Below, one piece after another: positions 42,448 through 51,219 of a DNA stretch of 64,000 bases. Positions within the stretch are counted from its first letter, which is position 1. The number at the start of each line of letters is the position of its first letter. This DNA comes from Prevotella sp. Its GTDB lineage: Bacteria > Bacteroidota > Bacteroidia > Bacteroidales > Bacteroidaceae. Both the position numbers and the translations under genes were made by a program. The notes beneath the pieces were generated by a model that saw only the letters and a program-made list of their open reading frames with translations, had not been told where the DNA came from and did no database searches. The DNA lies in NCBI GenBank assembly GCA_024697645.1, contig JAILFH010000006.1:28721-92720 (forward strand), written 5' to 3'.

Positions 42448-44661
42448 ATGATAATGAAGAAAACACTAATCATTTGTGCAACGTTGCTGATGACTCTGAC
42501 TGCTGGTGCAGCAGAAAAACTCACGTTGCGAGCAATAACGGGTGGGGAGTTCTCACCACAGCGTGTCTATGGCGTGAATCCTATTGAGGGAACCGACCGC
42601 TATGCAAGTATTTCAAGCGATGGCAAGCGCATCGTTGAATATTCGTTCAAGACAGGTCAGGAGACAGGAGTTCTCTTTGATGTTGATCAGACTCAGGGTG
42701 AGAAGATTGACCGTTTCGACGGGTATGTCATGTCGCCAGACGGTCGTCGCATGCTCATTCAGACGAATACTGAGATGATTTATCGTCGCTCGTCAAAGGC
42801 CGACTACTACATCTACACCATTCAGAGCCGCAAGTTGGAGCGCCTTTCTGAAGGAGGCAAGCAACAGGTGCCTCTGTGGAGCCCTGACGGAACACAGGTG
42901 GCCTTTGTTCGTGACAACAACATCTGGCTTGTAAAACTTCTCTATGATAATGCTGAGAGTCAGGTGACTAAAGACGGAAAGTTCAACGAAGTGATCAATG
43001 GTATTCCCGACTGGGTTTATGAAGAGGAATTTGAGTATAATCGCGCATTCTGCTTTACTGCCGATGGAACTATGCTCTGCTGGATTCGCTTTGACGAGAA
43101 GGCCGTTCGCGAGTATTCACTACAGTTCTTCCAGGGAATGAAGCCCCAGCGCAAGGAGTATGAACTCTATCCAGGCTTTTATAGTTACAAATACCCGAAG
43201 GCTGGCGAGGACAATTCAAAGGTTACGGCCTGGAGTTTCGAAATCAAGACTCATCAGGTACGCCAGTTGCAAGTGCCTTGTGATGCTGATGGCTATCTGC
43301 CCCGCATCATTCCCATGAATGAACCCGACAAGGTGATTATTGCTTCGATGAATCGTCATCAGGATGTGCTGAATCTTTATACGGTGAATGCCCGTTCGAC
43401 ACTTTCGCAACTTCTCATTAAAGAGAGTGTTCCTAAGTATGTGAAGGAAGACGTGCTCGGACAGATGATTGTTGGCAAGAACCACATTCTGCTTCCCAGT
43501 GATCGCGACGGTTTCATGCACCTCTATTTATATACAATGAATGGAACTCAGGAGCGCAAGATTGGTGACGGACAATATGATATCACCGAAATCTATGGCT
43601 ATAACGAGCAGACCGGTGACGTTTATTATCAGGCCGCTAAGCAAAGCGCCCGCGACCGCCAGATTTTTGTGAATCACAAGAATGGCAAGACTGAGCAACT
43701 TACAACTGAACCAGGATGGAATAGTGCAATCTTCTCTGGCGACTATCAGTATTTCCTGAACACTTGGAGCGACAGCAATACACCTTATGTATATACTGTT
43801 CGTAATCAGAAGGGAAAAGTTCTTTCGACACGTGTTGACAACACAGAACTGAAGAATAAACTCGCTAATTACTCACTGGGAACAAAAGAATTCTTCTCGT
43901 TTACAACTGGAGAAGGCGTTAAACTCGAAGGTTGGATGATGAAGCCTGCTGACTTCGACGCTCGCAAGAAATATCCTGTGGTGATGTTCCAGTATAGTGG
44001 TCCAGGTAGTCAGCAGGTAACTGACTCATGGAATATTGGTTCGATGGGGCAGGGAGGTCTGTTTGATAGTTATCTTTGTCAGGAAGGTTTCATCGTGGTC
44101 TGCGTTGACGGTCGAGGAACAGGTGCTCGAGGTGCTGAATTTGAGAAGGTTACTTATCAAGCTCTTGGATTGCTCGAAGCCAAAGATCAGGTTGAAACAG
44201 CATTGTGGTTGGGTAAACAGTCATTTATTGACAAGGATCGAATTGGCATTTGGGGGTGGAGTTATGGCGGCTATATCACGCTGATGAGCATGAGTGAAGG
44301 TCGTCCTGTATTCCGAGCAGGTGTTGCAGTTGCTCCTCCCACGAGTTATCGGTTCTATGATTCAGTCTATACTGAGCGTTACATGCGTACTCCGAAGGAA
44401 AATCCATCGGGATATAGCGATAATGCTATCACTCGTGCCGATAAACTTCATGGTGCGCTGCTACTTTGTCATGGAGTAGCCGATGACAACGTTCATCCTC
44501 AGAACACCTATGAATACACTGAGGCTTTGGTACAGGCCGATAAGGATTTCAAGATGAACCTCTACACCAATCGTAACCACAGCATTTATGGCGGCAATAC
44601 TCGCAACCATTTGCTCAGACAAATCTCACAGTTCTTTATCGATGAACTGAAGAATAAATAG
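42448..44661 (+). CDS. S9 family dipeptidyl peptidase IV-type serine protease
   Basis: This exported 737-residue enzyme has a signal peptide ending near AGA-A and an N-terminal beta-propeller (about 40-500) carrying the DPP-IV substrate motif YEEEFEYN. A C-terminal alpha/beta-hydrolase holds the triad Ser605 (GWSYGG), Asp679 (ADDNVHPQ) and His711. It removes X-Pro or X-Ala dipeptides from peptide N-termini in the periplasm. The DUF4861 gene follows by 40 bp and may be co-transcribed. Confidence 0.94.
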   Translation: MIMKKTLIICATLLMTLTAGAAEKLTLRAITGGEFSPQRVYGVNPIEGTDRYASISSDGKRIVEYSFKTGQETGVLFDVDQTQGEKIDRFDGYVMSPDGRRMLIQTNTEMIYRRSSKADYYIYTIQSRKLERLSEGGKQQVPLWSPDGTQVAFVRDNNIWLVKLLYDNAESQVTKDGKFNEVINGIPDWVYEEEFEYNRAFCFTADGTMLCWIRFDEKAVREYSLQFFQGMKPQRKEYELYPGFYSYKYPKAGEDNSKVTAWSFEIKTHQVRQLQVPCDADGYLPRIIPMNEPDKVIIASMNRHQDVLNLYTVNARSTLSQLLIKESVPKYVKEDVLGQMIVGKNHILLPSDRDGFMHLYLYTMNGTQERKIGDGQYDITEIYGYNEQTGDVYYQAAKQSARDRQIFVNHKNGKTEQLTTEPGWNSAIFSGDYQYFLNTWSDSNTPYVYTVRNQKGKVLSTRVDNTELKNKLANYSLGTKEFFSFTTGEGVKLEGWMMKPADFDARKKYPVVMFQYSGPGSQQVTDSWNIGSMGQGGLFDSYLCQEGFIVVCVDGRGTGARGAEFEKVTYQALGLLEAKDQVETALWLGKQSFIDKDRIGIWGWSYGGYITLMSMSEGRPVFRAGVAVAPPTSYRFYDSVYTERYMRTPKENPSGYSDNAITRADKLHGALLLCHGVADDNVHPQNTYEYTEALVQADKDFKMNLYTNRNHSIYGGNTRNHLLRQISQFFIDELKNK

Positions 44662-44701
44662 GATATCACCGAATTCGAATTAAATAAAGACTACAAATCA
44701 T

Positions 44702-45925
44702 ATGAAAACAGGAAGATTGATTGCTGGGGCGCTGATAGCCCTTATGATGCCGACTCAATTGTGGGCAGAAAAAGTAAAGATTCGTGTAAGCAACGATGAG
44801 AAGACACAACGACAGGAAGTTGTTGAAGTTGACGCTGCAGCCGTATGTAAGAAACTGGGCATTAGCAACGGCGAGACATTCATAGTGAAGAATGCTCTCG
44901 GACAGGAAGTTGGCTACCAAATCACACATGACGGAAAGTTGCTACTTGATGTTGCAGTTCGTCCTTGTGGAACTGCTGAATTTACTGTTGAGCCCGGAAA
45001 GCCGCAGCCTGCTAAGGTTTATGTAACAGGCAGACAGTATCCAGAGCGCGTTGATGATATCGCTTGGGAGAACGATCGTACCGCTTATCGCATCTATGGT
45101 CCAGCCTTGCAGCGTTCGGGTGAACGTGCATTTGGTGTAGATGTTTGGCTGAAGAATACTCCCGACCTTGAAGTTGCCAGTCGCTACAAGACTGAACTTT
45201 CAAATCATCCGCAGATTCAGGCACTGAAGGCTGCTGGCAAGAACGCAGAGGCATTTGAGGTTGAAAAGGCCACTACCTATCACTTTGATCATGGTTATGG
45301 ACTCGACTGCTATAAGGTTGGTCCTACACTTGGCTGTGGTGCTCCTGCATTGATGGACGGCAAGGATCTTGTTCTCCCGTATTGCTATGAGTCATATAAG
45401 ATTCTTGATAATGGTCCGCTTCGTTTCACTGTGGAATTGACTTATCCTGCTGCAAAGGTTGGTAAAGATAAAGAAGTGGTTGAACATCGTATCATCAGCC
45501 TCGATAAGGGATCTAACTTCAATAAGATGACTGTTTGGTATGATGGTATTAAGAAGACCCGTGATCTTGCAGCAGGTGTTGTGATTCATGCAGAGGATAC
45601 TGAGAGTGTAGTATTGGGTAAGAACTATGTTCATTATGCTGACCCGACGGACAATCCTAAGGCTCAGAACTTCCAGATTTATGTGGCTTGCCTTTTCCCT
45701 GAAGGTGAGATTGAGACGAAGAAGATTATGGAGAAGAAGCCTGCAAACGGAATGGTCGGACACGCTTGTGGCATTTTGAAGAAATACAAGAGCGGTCAGC
45801 GCTTCACCTATTATTTCGGCAGCGCCTGGAGTAAGAACGACGTGAGAACTCAGCGCGAATGGCAAGTACGTATCGAAGAGTTCCTTGTAGCGCTCGATGA
45901 GCCGCTCGAAGTTGAAATCGACTAA
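44702..45925 (+). CDS. DUF4861-family secreted protein (copy 2)
   Basis: 407 residues with a signal peptide ending near WAE-K. It shares the DUF4861 layout with the protein at about 34 kb: an N-terminal sandwich, DIAWENDRTAYRIYGPALQ, YHFDHGYGLDCYKVGPTLGCG, RFTVELTY, and the closing YYFGSAWSKND. The two are clearly paralogues but diverged, and this copy carries the fuller family motif set (the DHGYGLD-GPTLGCGAPAL block is altered in copy 1). The function is unproven; the family is linked to polysaccharide breakdown by context elsewhere. Confidence 0.82.
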   Translation: MKTGRLIAGALIALMMPTQLWAEKVKIRVSNDEKTQRQEVVEVDAAAVCKKLGISNGETFIVKNALGQEVGYQITHDGKLLLDVAVRPCGTAEFTVEPGKPQPAKVYVTGRQYPERVDDIAWENDRTAYRIYGPALQRSGERAFGVDVWLKNTPDLEVASRYKTELSNHPQIQALKAAGKNAEAFEVEKATTYHFDHGYGLDCYKVGPTLGCGAPALMDGKDLVLPYCYESYKILDNGPLRFTVELTYPAAKVGKDKEVVEHRIISLDKGSNFNKMTVWYDGIKKTRDLAAGVVIHAEDTESVVLGKNYVHYADPTDNPKAQNFQIYVACLFPEGEIETKKIMEKKPANGMVGHACGILKKYKSGQRFTYYFGSAWSKNDVRTQREWQVRIEEFLVALDEPLEVEID

Positions 45926-45966
45926 TTCCTAAGTGATTACCGTTTCGGCTATAATCGATAAATAGA

Positions 45967-46017
45967 ATTGCGTCTGATAAGCAGTTTCCTATCTTTGGGA
46001 GACTCATCAGACGCAAT
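45967..46017. terminator. Strong terminator between DUF4861 (copy 2) and the PqqD-like gene
   Basis: A 15-bp stem (ATTGCGTCTGATAAG / CTCATCAGACGCAAT) with a 21-nt loop is followed by CTTTTTG on the plus strand. A second small hairpin (GTGTGGGA / TCCCACAC, 6-nt loop) lies at 46030-46051 on the PqqD side and may serve the minus strand. Confidence 0.82.
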
Positions 46018-46071
46018 CTTTTTGTAATAGTGTGGGATCTTTTTCCCACACAAGTTGGTTACCATCTACTA

Positions 46072-46344
46072 TTAAGGTTCAACGATTCCAGCCTCTATCC
46101 ACTGCTTAGCAAGATTGGTTGCATCAGCAAGTGCTGTTTCGTCATCTACTTCATATTGCTTGGTGAGCAAGATGGCGAGATCCTTTTCGTTGAATGATTC
46201 CATTTCCTGGACAATACGCCACAAATAGGCAGAACTCTCGTTCATGCTGATAATATTGGAAAAGTCAATATTCTCTTTTCCTTCTGCAACGATAATCTGT
46301 TCGCCGCAGACTTCGCGGAGGTTAAATCCTTTTTTTGCTTTCAT
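46072..46344 (-). CDS. PqqD-like peptide-chaperone protein
   Basis: The 90-residue protein has the PqqD/RRE fold pattern: an N-terminal strand region (KGFNLREVCGEQIIVAEG), INIISMNESSAYLWRIVQE-type helix (here ISMNESSAYLWRIV) and a helical end (TNLAKQWIEAGIVEP). PqqD-like proteins bind the leader of a ribosomal peptide and present it to a modifying enzyme. Here it is the last gene of a minus-strand run with an S26-like peptidase and an HprK-like kinase. No radical-SAM enzyme, cyclase or precursor is visible nearby. Confidence 0.82.
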   Translation of the reverse strand: MKAKKGFNLREVCGEQIIVAEGKENIDFSNIISMNESSAYLWRIVQEMESFNEKDLAILLTKQYEVDDETALADATNLAKQWIEAGIVEP

Positions 46345-46385
46345 TGTCTTTTGTTTTTTATTTGATTTTCTATTTATTCAATGTT

Positions 46386-46946
46386 TTATCTCTTAGGAGC
46401 AGAATGATGCCAGGGAAGTTTGATCCAGATGCGGCGATAGAAAGCCAGCAAATAACGGCGGATAGGGTAGAGGCGCATCCAGAAAAAAGAGTAAGTGCGC
46501 CATTTCCAGCCATCAGTACGATCAAGTGTAGAGCGCCCCTTACGATAGAATCCAATAACTGCACCTTCAACATCAGCCAACGTGCAATGTTCATCAGTCA
46601 GATTTCCATCACCTCGAAGCGTCACATTGTCACCATCAATTGCAATAATGCGATGAAGTACAAAATGCTTGGGGGCAATCTCTGCCAAAACTGGGTCGCC
46701 AACTTTCGGACAAGTGGGCTTTGTCAACAGGGCTTTGTCGCGATTGTCTTCAAGAAAAGGTCGCATGCTGTATCCGCGAAGTTGAAGCGTCACCGTATGA
46801 CCTTCATTGAGCATCTTCACGATTTCGGGCAACAACATCGCATTGGTGAACTGCACATCCTTTTTCAGAATGTGACCTTCATCCTTTACCTCTTCTTTGT
46901 GGAAGAGTTTTTGCCAGAAGTTGATTATTTTCGTGACGAAACTCAT
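46386..46946 (-). CDS. S24/S26-type (SipW/ER-like) signal peptidase homologue
   Basis: 186 residues from the chosen ATG; an in-frame TTG 27 bp upstream is less likely. LRGYSMRPFL supplies the Ser of S26 peptidases. Instead of the usual Lys, HFVLHRIIAIDGDNVTLRGDGN carries a His in the place used by SipW/SEC11-type enzymes, so a Ser-His dyad is likely. There is no clear N-terminal membrane helix. It might cleave a leader peptide in a maturation pathway. It lies 29 bp after the HprK-like gene and 41 bp before the PqqD-like gene. Confidence 0.8.
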   Translation of the reverse strand: MSFVTKIINFWQKLFHKEEVKDEGHILKKDVQFTNAMLLPEIVKMLNEGHTVTLQLRGYSMRPFLEDNRDKALLTKPTCPKVGDPVLAEIAPKHFVLHRIIAIDGDNVTLRGDGNLTDEHCTLADVEGAVIGFYRKGRSTLDRTDGWKWRTYSFFWMRLYPIRRYLLAFYRRIWIKLPWHHSAPKR

Positions 46947-46975
46947 GATATTTTTAACAATCTCTTTCGACAATT

Positions 46976-47899
46976 CTATTTAGCGATTGCATCGTGACAA
47001 ATAAATGCCGCTTCTTTGTTTGGAAGGCAATGAAGGGTGTAGATGCCCGTTGTTTCCACAATCTTCGTGACTGTGTTGCAAATGCGGCGGAATATATCTT
47101 CATCCCATTTCATCGATGAACACGATGGAAGGAAAGATGCAAACGCCTCAATGGGTGACAATTTCTCTATGCTATTTTGCTGAGCACGATCAATACGGGT
47201 AATGGCACCAAGTCGTGCTTTCACATTCCGATAGCAAGGAGTTTTTCCACTCCAAGGGCCACCATAGATGAAAGGTTCTCCATCGACTACTCTGACAATG
47301 GGGTTATCGTCGTTCATCAAGTCACATCCTGGTAAATGTCTTAGCCAAAGGCTCACATGAGTACTTTTTCCCGTTCCGCTCTGCGCAATAAAAGCATAGC
47401 CGTAGCCATTCTGGCGCACAAGAGAAGCATGAATGAGGAGTGTGTCCTTTCGGCTTCCTGCGAAAGCAAAAATGAGCATTAAGGCATTGTTTAAGCCAAA
47501 CGAACGCATGTTGTAGTTGCCCTTCAGCGCACAACGACACTCGTCAAAGTTCTTATTAGAACGCAGCAAACAACATTCGTTTCCATTAATGTCCTTAATG
47601 ATATACTGATAGCCACCATCGCTTACTAAGTCGACAACTGTCTCACCATTGCCAGTATCGAACTTCCGAATACGTTCACGCTCGTTTTTTGGTGTAGGTG
47701 TCATCGAATCATCGACAGTCAGATGGAAGAACAACTGTTTGTCTTCTACCTCATCAGCCTTGAAAGGACCAAAAGAAGGCAGCAGACGCAAGTCGTTCTG
47801 GAAATATGCAGGACGACTCTTCGGCACCTTATCCAAACTTGAATTTTCAAAGTCGATTCGTATAAGATGTTCAGCAATACTGAAATAATGGGTACTCAT
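46976..47899 (-). CDS. HPr kinase-like P-loop protein
   Basis: The 307-residue protein has an HprK-type C-terminal kinase fold: IHASLV at about 156-161, Walker A AQSGTGKST at 172-180, the DD pair in MNDDNPIV at 197-198, and GGPWSGKTP. The N-terminal 140 residues are not HprK-like and may bind another partner. Relatives in lasso and other peptide clusters phosphorylate the peptide rather than HPr. The ATG overlaps the upstream gene by 1 nt (TGATG), so it is coupled to the Lys-rich exported protein. Confidence 0.82.
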   Translation of the reverse strand: MSTHYFSIAEHLIRIDFENSSLDKVPKSRPAYFQNDLRLLPSFGPFKADEVEDKQLFFHLTVDDSMTPTPKNERERIRKFDTGNGETVVDLVSDGGYQYIIKDINGNECCLLRSNKNFDECRCALKGNYNMRSFGLNNALMLIFAFAGSRKDTLLIHASLVRQNGYGYAFIAQSGTGKSTHVSLWLRHLPGCDLMNDDNPIVRVVDGEPFIYGGPWSGKTPCYRNVKARLGAITRIDRAQQNSIEKLSPIEAFASFLPSCSSMKWDEDIFRRICNTVTKIVETTGIYTLHCLPNKEAAFICHDAIAK

Positions 47900-48492
47900 C
47901 AGTTTTTCTTCAGTTCTTTGGCGCGTCTCTTAGCATCTTCCATTGCCTTGCGCTTATTCTCTTTCTTTTCCCGTTTGTCTTTCTTTGCCTTAGTTTTGGC
48001 TGCTTTACGAGCGGCTTTCAATTCTGCCTTTTCCTTCTTGATAGCCTCTTTCAACTCTGCCTTTGTATATTTGGCTTCAGGCGAATCGAGAATGATGTTT
48101 TCAAACTTGAATGCGTTGCCTTCGATAAACTTTACAATATAATTGCCTTTTGTCGTATATCGTTTTCTTAGTTTCAGAAATCTCTTCTCAATCTTCTTTC
48201 TCTTGTCTGAGAAGAAAATGGTGCATGTCGGTTCATCTTCGCCATTCGTTTCCATATAGTTTTTCAACTGATAGGCAAAGTTCTCACGACTATAGAGAAA
48301 CTTGGTCTTGGAATCAATCCATGCAGAGTCAACCAATTGAATATCTGTAAAATACACGATGGAATCATTAAATGATGATACGAATCCAAACATGTAGACG
48401 GGTGTTAGTTCGTTAACGGCAAGCACTTTTGTCGGCGTCAGAGCAGAAAACGCCAAAAGCAAGGTTGCCAAGAGTGTTTTTTTGAATTTCAT
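47899..48492 (-). CDS. Exported protein with Lys-rich coiled tail, function unknown
   Basis: 197 residues with a signal peptide ending near VLA-V. The middle is a small beta/alpha region (LTPVYMFGFVSSFNDSIVYF, CTIFFSDKRKKIEKRFLKLR). The last 55 residues form a charged helix rich in Lys, Ala and Glu, which would be highly basic in the periplasm. I do not recognise a family. It starts 21 bp after the rpoD stop and overlaps the kinase gene by 1 nt, so it heads the cassette while possibly being transcribed with rpoD. Confidence 0.75.
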   Translation of the reverse strand: MKFKKTLLATLLLAFSALTPTKVLAVNELTPVYMFGFVSSFNDSIVYFTDIQLVDSAWIDSKTKFLYSRENFAYQLKNYMETNGEDEPTCTIFFSDKRKKIEKRFLKLRKRYTTKGNYIVKFIEGNAFKFENIILDSPEAKYTKAELKEAIKKEKAELKAARKAAKTKAKKDKREKKENKRKAMEDAKRRAKELKKN

Positions 48493-48513
48493 TTTCTTAT
48501 ATTATCATTATTT

Positions 48514-49377
48514 CTATTTACCGAGGTAAGTCTTTAGGGCTTTACTCTTGGTGTTGCTGCGGAGTCGTCTGATGGCTTTTTCCTTAATCTGACGAACGCG
48601 CTCACGAGTCAATCCATATTTCTGACCAATTTCCTCAAGAGTCATTTCGGGTTGATTAATGCCATAGAATGCCTCAATTACATTACGCTCGCGCTCGTTG
48701 AGAGCCTTCAGGGCATGAATGATTTCCTCACGAAGTGACTCAGCCAGAAGAATGTTGTCCGTATCAGGCACATCGCTATTGGGGAGAATATCAAGCAGAC
48801 TGGTCTCATCACTCTCAGAGAAAGGCGCGTCGACCGAAATCTGACGTGTGTAATGCGACATTGCTTCGGCAATCTTCTCTTCAGGAAGTTCAACTGTTTC
48901 CGCAATCTCGTTTACGTTAGGACGTCGCTCGTTCTCCTGAACGAACTTGTTCAAGGCCTTGTTGATCTTACTTACCGAACTCACCTGATTCAGTGGAAGT
49001 CTGACAATACGGCTTTGCTGAGCAATAGCCTGCATAATGCTTTGGCGGATCCACCACACAGCAAAGGAGATGAACTTGAACCCACGGGTTTCGTCGAAGC
49101 GCTCAGCAGCCTTCATCAGTCCGAGATTGCCTTCGTTGATCAAGTCGGCAAGACTCAGTCCTTGATTCTGGTACTGTTTGGCAACGGAAACTACAAAACG
49201 CAGGTTTGCTTTTGTCAGACGCTCAAGTGCCTCACGATCGCCCTTGCGTATACGCTGGGCAAGTTCTACTTCCTCTTCGGCAGTGAGCAATTCCTCATGG
49301 CCGATTTCCTGTAAATATTTGTCAAGAGATGCACTTTCACGATTAGTGATTGAGTTGGTAATCTTCAATTGCCTCAT
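48514..49377 (-). CDS. rpoD: Primary RNA polymerase sigma factor RpoD (sigma-ABfr type)
   Basis: This 287-residue group-1-like sigma has region 1.2 ([10 protein letters not shown]), region 2 ([44 protein letters not shown]), region 3 and region 4 ([29 protein letters not shown]). It lacks the long N-terminal region 1.1 of proteobacterial RpoD, as is normal in Bacteroidota. It recognises the TAnnTTTG promoters listed in this window. Its own -7 box overlaps the htrA terminator. Confidence 0.96.
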   Translation of the reverse strand: MRQLKITNSITNRESASLDKYLQEIGHEELLTAEEEVELAQRIRKGDREALERLTKANLRFVVSVAKQYQNQGLSLADLINEGNLGLMKAAERFDETRGFKFISFAVWWIRQSIMQAIAQQSRIVRLPLNQVSSVSKINKALNKFVQENERRPNVNEIAETVELPEEKIAEAMSHYTRQISVDAPFSESDETSLLDILPNSDVPDTDNILLAESLREEIIHALKALNERERNVIEAFYGINQPEMTLEEIGQKYGLTRERVRQIKEKAIRRLRSNTKSKALKTYLGK

Positions 49378-49406
49378 TTGTCACGTAGGATTTTATGTGT
49401 TAAAGT

Positions 49407-49415
49407 GCAAAAATA
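49407..49415 (-). promoter_or_regulatory. -7 promoter box of rpoD, inside the htrA terminator
   Basis: Minus-strand TATTTTTGC, a consensus match 30 bp before the rpoD ATG. Its first two bases are the end of the hairpin stem and its T-run is the U-tract of the terminator. Confidence 0.65.
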
Positions 49416-49450
49416 CGGCTTTTCTACGAAATAAACGAAGAAAAGCCGTA
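49414..49450 (-). terminator. htrA terminator overlapping the rpoD promoter
   Basis: A perfect 12-bp stem (TACGGCTTTTCT / AGAAAAGCCGTA) with a 13-nt loop. On the minus strand TTTTTGC follows the stem directly. On the plus strand it is followed by eight T. Confidence 0.8.
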
Positions 49451-49482
49451 ATTTTTTTTGATTTTATTGAAACGTTTTTGAT

Positions 49483-50955
49483 TTATGCGCTTAAGTCAAC
49501 TACGAAATATGCTTTCTTTCCTGTAGGATAGATACCCTTGATGATGAGAACGGGCTCCTTGCTCATCGAAGCATCCTTCACTACTTTCTGCAAGTCTTCG
49601 ATCGTCTTCATATCCTCATCATTAACCTTTTGGATAATGAATCCCTTAGTAATACCAGCGTCTTTCAACTTGCCGTTGTTCACTTTGAGTACTTCAAGAC
49701 CATAGTTGATGTCAAGTTGTTCCTTCTGCTGATTGGTAACAGGACGAACGTCTGCACCAAGCACATCCATATCAGCCTGTTTCACAACCTTGGTATTACC
49801 CTGAGCATTCTTCAGAGTTGCAGTCTTCGTAACACTCTTCTTATTATGAAGGAATGTGAGGCTAATCTTGTCGCCAGGACGCTTGTTAAACATGATTTCC
49901 TGAAGTTCAGACATCTTAGTAACTCGCTTGCCATCGATGTGAGTAATAACGTCACCCTTCTCAAGACCGATGTCTGCACCAGCACCATCGCTCTCAACTT
50001 CTGAGACATAAACACCTTCGTTTGTACCAAGGTCAACTTCCTTCTCAGAATCCTTCTCCTTCTGCTCATTGATGTAGTTGATTACGTCTCCACCTTTGAT
50101 GCCGAGCAGTGCACGCTGAACAGTTCCGTACTGTTTGATGTCGGCAACTACCTTATTCATCAGCGTTGTAGGAATAGCAAATCCGTAACCGATATTAGAA
50201 CCAGTCGGGGATACGAGCATGTCGTTAATACCTACGAGTTCACCGCGAGCGTTTACGAGCGCACCACCTGAGTTACCCTGATTGATGGCAGCATCAGTCT
50301 GAATGAACGATTCAACACCATTAGCACCGATTGAGCGGGCCTTTGCAGAAACGATACCTGCAGTGACTGTATTGTTCAATCCAAGCGGATTACCAACTGC
50401 CAATACCCATTCACCGACCTTCAGATCGTCGCTATTGGCAATAGCGATGGTGGGAAGATTCTTGCCGTCAATCTTGATAAGGGCAAGGTCTGTCGTTTTG
50501 TCAGTACCAACGATGCGGGCAGAGAACTCACGATTGTCATTCATAGTTACTGTCAATTCGTCAGCACCTTCTACCATGTGGTTGTTGGTCACGATATAGC
50601 CATCAGATGAAATGATTACACCCGAACCTGTAGCGGTTTTCTTAGGAGTCTGCACTCTACGCTCGCGAGTACCGCCATTGCCCTGATTGGGTGAACCGAA
50701 GAATCCGAAGGGATCATTGAAGAAATCTTCGAAGGGATCGCTCTGTACACGAACGGTCTGCGTCTTCGAGTTCTGTACATATTTAATATGCACCACAGCA
50801 GGCAGCGCCTTCTCTGCGGCGTATGTAAGATCGACGGGTTGTCCTGAAATGGTTACTGCATCACTTGCTGCATTGACTTTCATGAAAGTCCCTGCGGAGA
50901 TACCGAGTGCTGCTATGCACATGGCACCAAACAAATACTTCTGAAACTTTTTCAT
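49483..50955 (-). CDS. Do-family periplasmic serine protease/chaperone (DegP/HtrA)
   Basis: 490 residues with a signal peptide (AALGISAGTF...NAA). The trypsin-like domain carries His126 (NNHMVEG), Asp156 (TTDLALI) and Ser229 (GNSGGALV). Two PDZ domains occupy about 270-380 and 390-485 (the first with GLEKGDVITHIDG). It has a linker rich in Phe/Asp/Pro/Gly near residues 74-95 like the DegP LA loop. It degrades or refolds damaged envelope proteins. rpoD lies directly downstream but separated by a terminator. Confidence 0.95.
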   Translation of the reverse strand: MKKFQKYLFGAMCIAALGISAGTFMKVNAASDAVTISGQPVDLTYAAEKALPAVVHIKYVQNSKTQTVRVQSDPFEDFFNDPFGFFGSPNQGNGGTRERRVQTPKKTATGSGVIISSDGYIVTNNHMVEGADELTVTMNDNREFSARIVGTDKTTDLALIKIDGKNLPTIAIANSDDLKVGEWVLAVGNPLGLNNTVTAGIVSAKARSIGANGVESFIQTDAAINQGNSGGALVNARGELVGINDMLVSPTGSNIGYGFAIPTTLMNKVVADIKQYGTVQRALLGIKGGDVINYINEQKEKDSEKEVDLGTNEGVYVSEVESDGAGADIGLEKGDVITHIDGKRVTKMSELQEIMFNKRPGDKISLTFLHNKKSVTKTATLKNAQGNTKVVKQADMDVLGADVRPVTNQQKEQLDINYGLEVLKVNNGKLKDAGITKGFIIQKVNDEDMKTIEDLQKVVKDASMSKEPVLIIKGIYPTGKKAYFVVDLSA

Positions 50956-51008
50956 TTTTACTTATTGTTTTAAATTGAAATTTAACTTCTACTGAACATT
51001 CTGACGGA

Positions 51009-51130
51009 TTTAGAGCCGTTTCGTTTATTTTGTTATTGCAAATTTAGACGCAAAAATTGTTAAACTGACAATTTGGCGCTCATCTTTATTCCATTTTAAC
51101 AATCGAAAAGGTAGAATTAACGGCTCTTAA
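51009..51130. repeat. Inverted repeat around the htrA promoter
   Basis: TTTAGAGCCGTT (51009-51020) is repeated in inverse form as AACGGCTCTTAA (51119-51130), matching at 11 of 12 positions. Between the arms are the htrA -7 box and a smaller hairpin (AAATTGT / ACAATTT). Confidence 0.6.
51038..51046 (-). promoter_or_regulatory. -7 promoter box for htrA
   Basis: Minus-strand TAAATTTGC, giving a leader of about 80 nt. Confidence 0.6.
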
Positions 51131-51219
51131 ATGCCAAAAGGCAGGATTTTACATTAATTTAATCTGTTAAATAGGGATAAAAAAATCATGACATCCGTCG
51201 AAATACCATCAAAAATATC

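Noticed and set aside
45926..46071. Short peptide precursor gene next to the PqqD-like gene
   Set aside because: The only frame starting at ATG is about 18 codons and runs into the terminator hairpins; no leader/core pattern.
46973..46973. TTG start for the S26-type peptidase
   Set aside because: An ATG 27 bp downstream gives a normal protein; the extra nine residues add no recognised feature. This remains possible but less likely.
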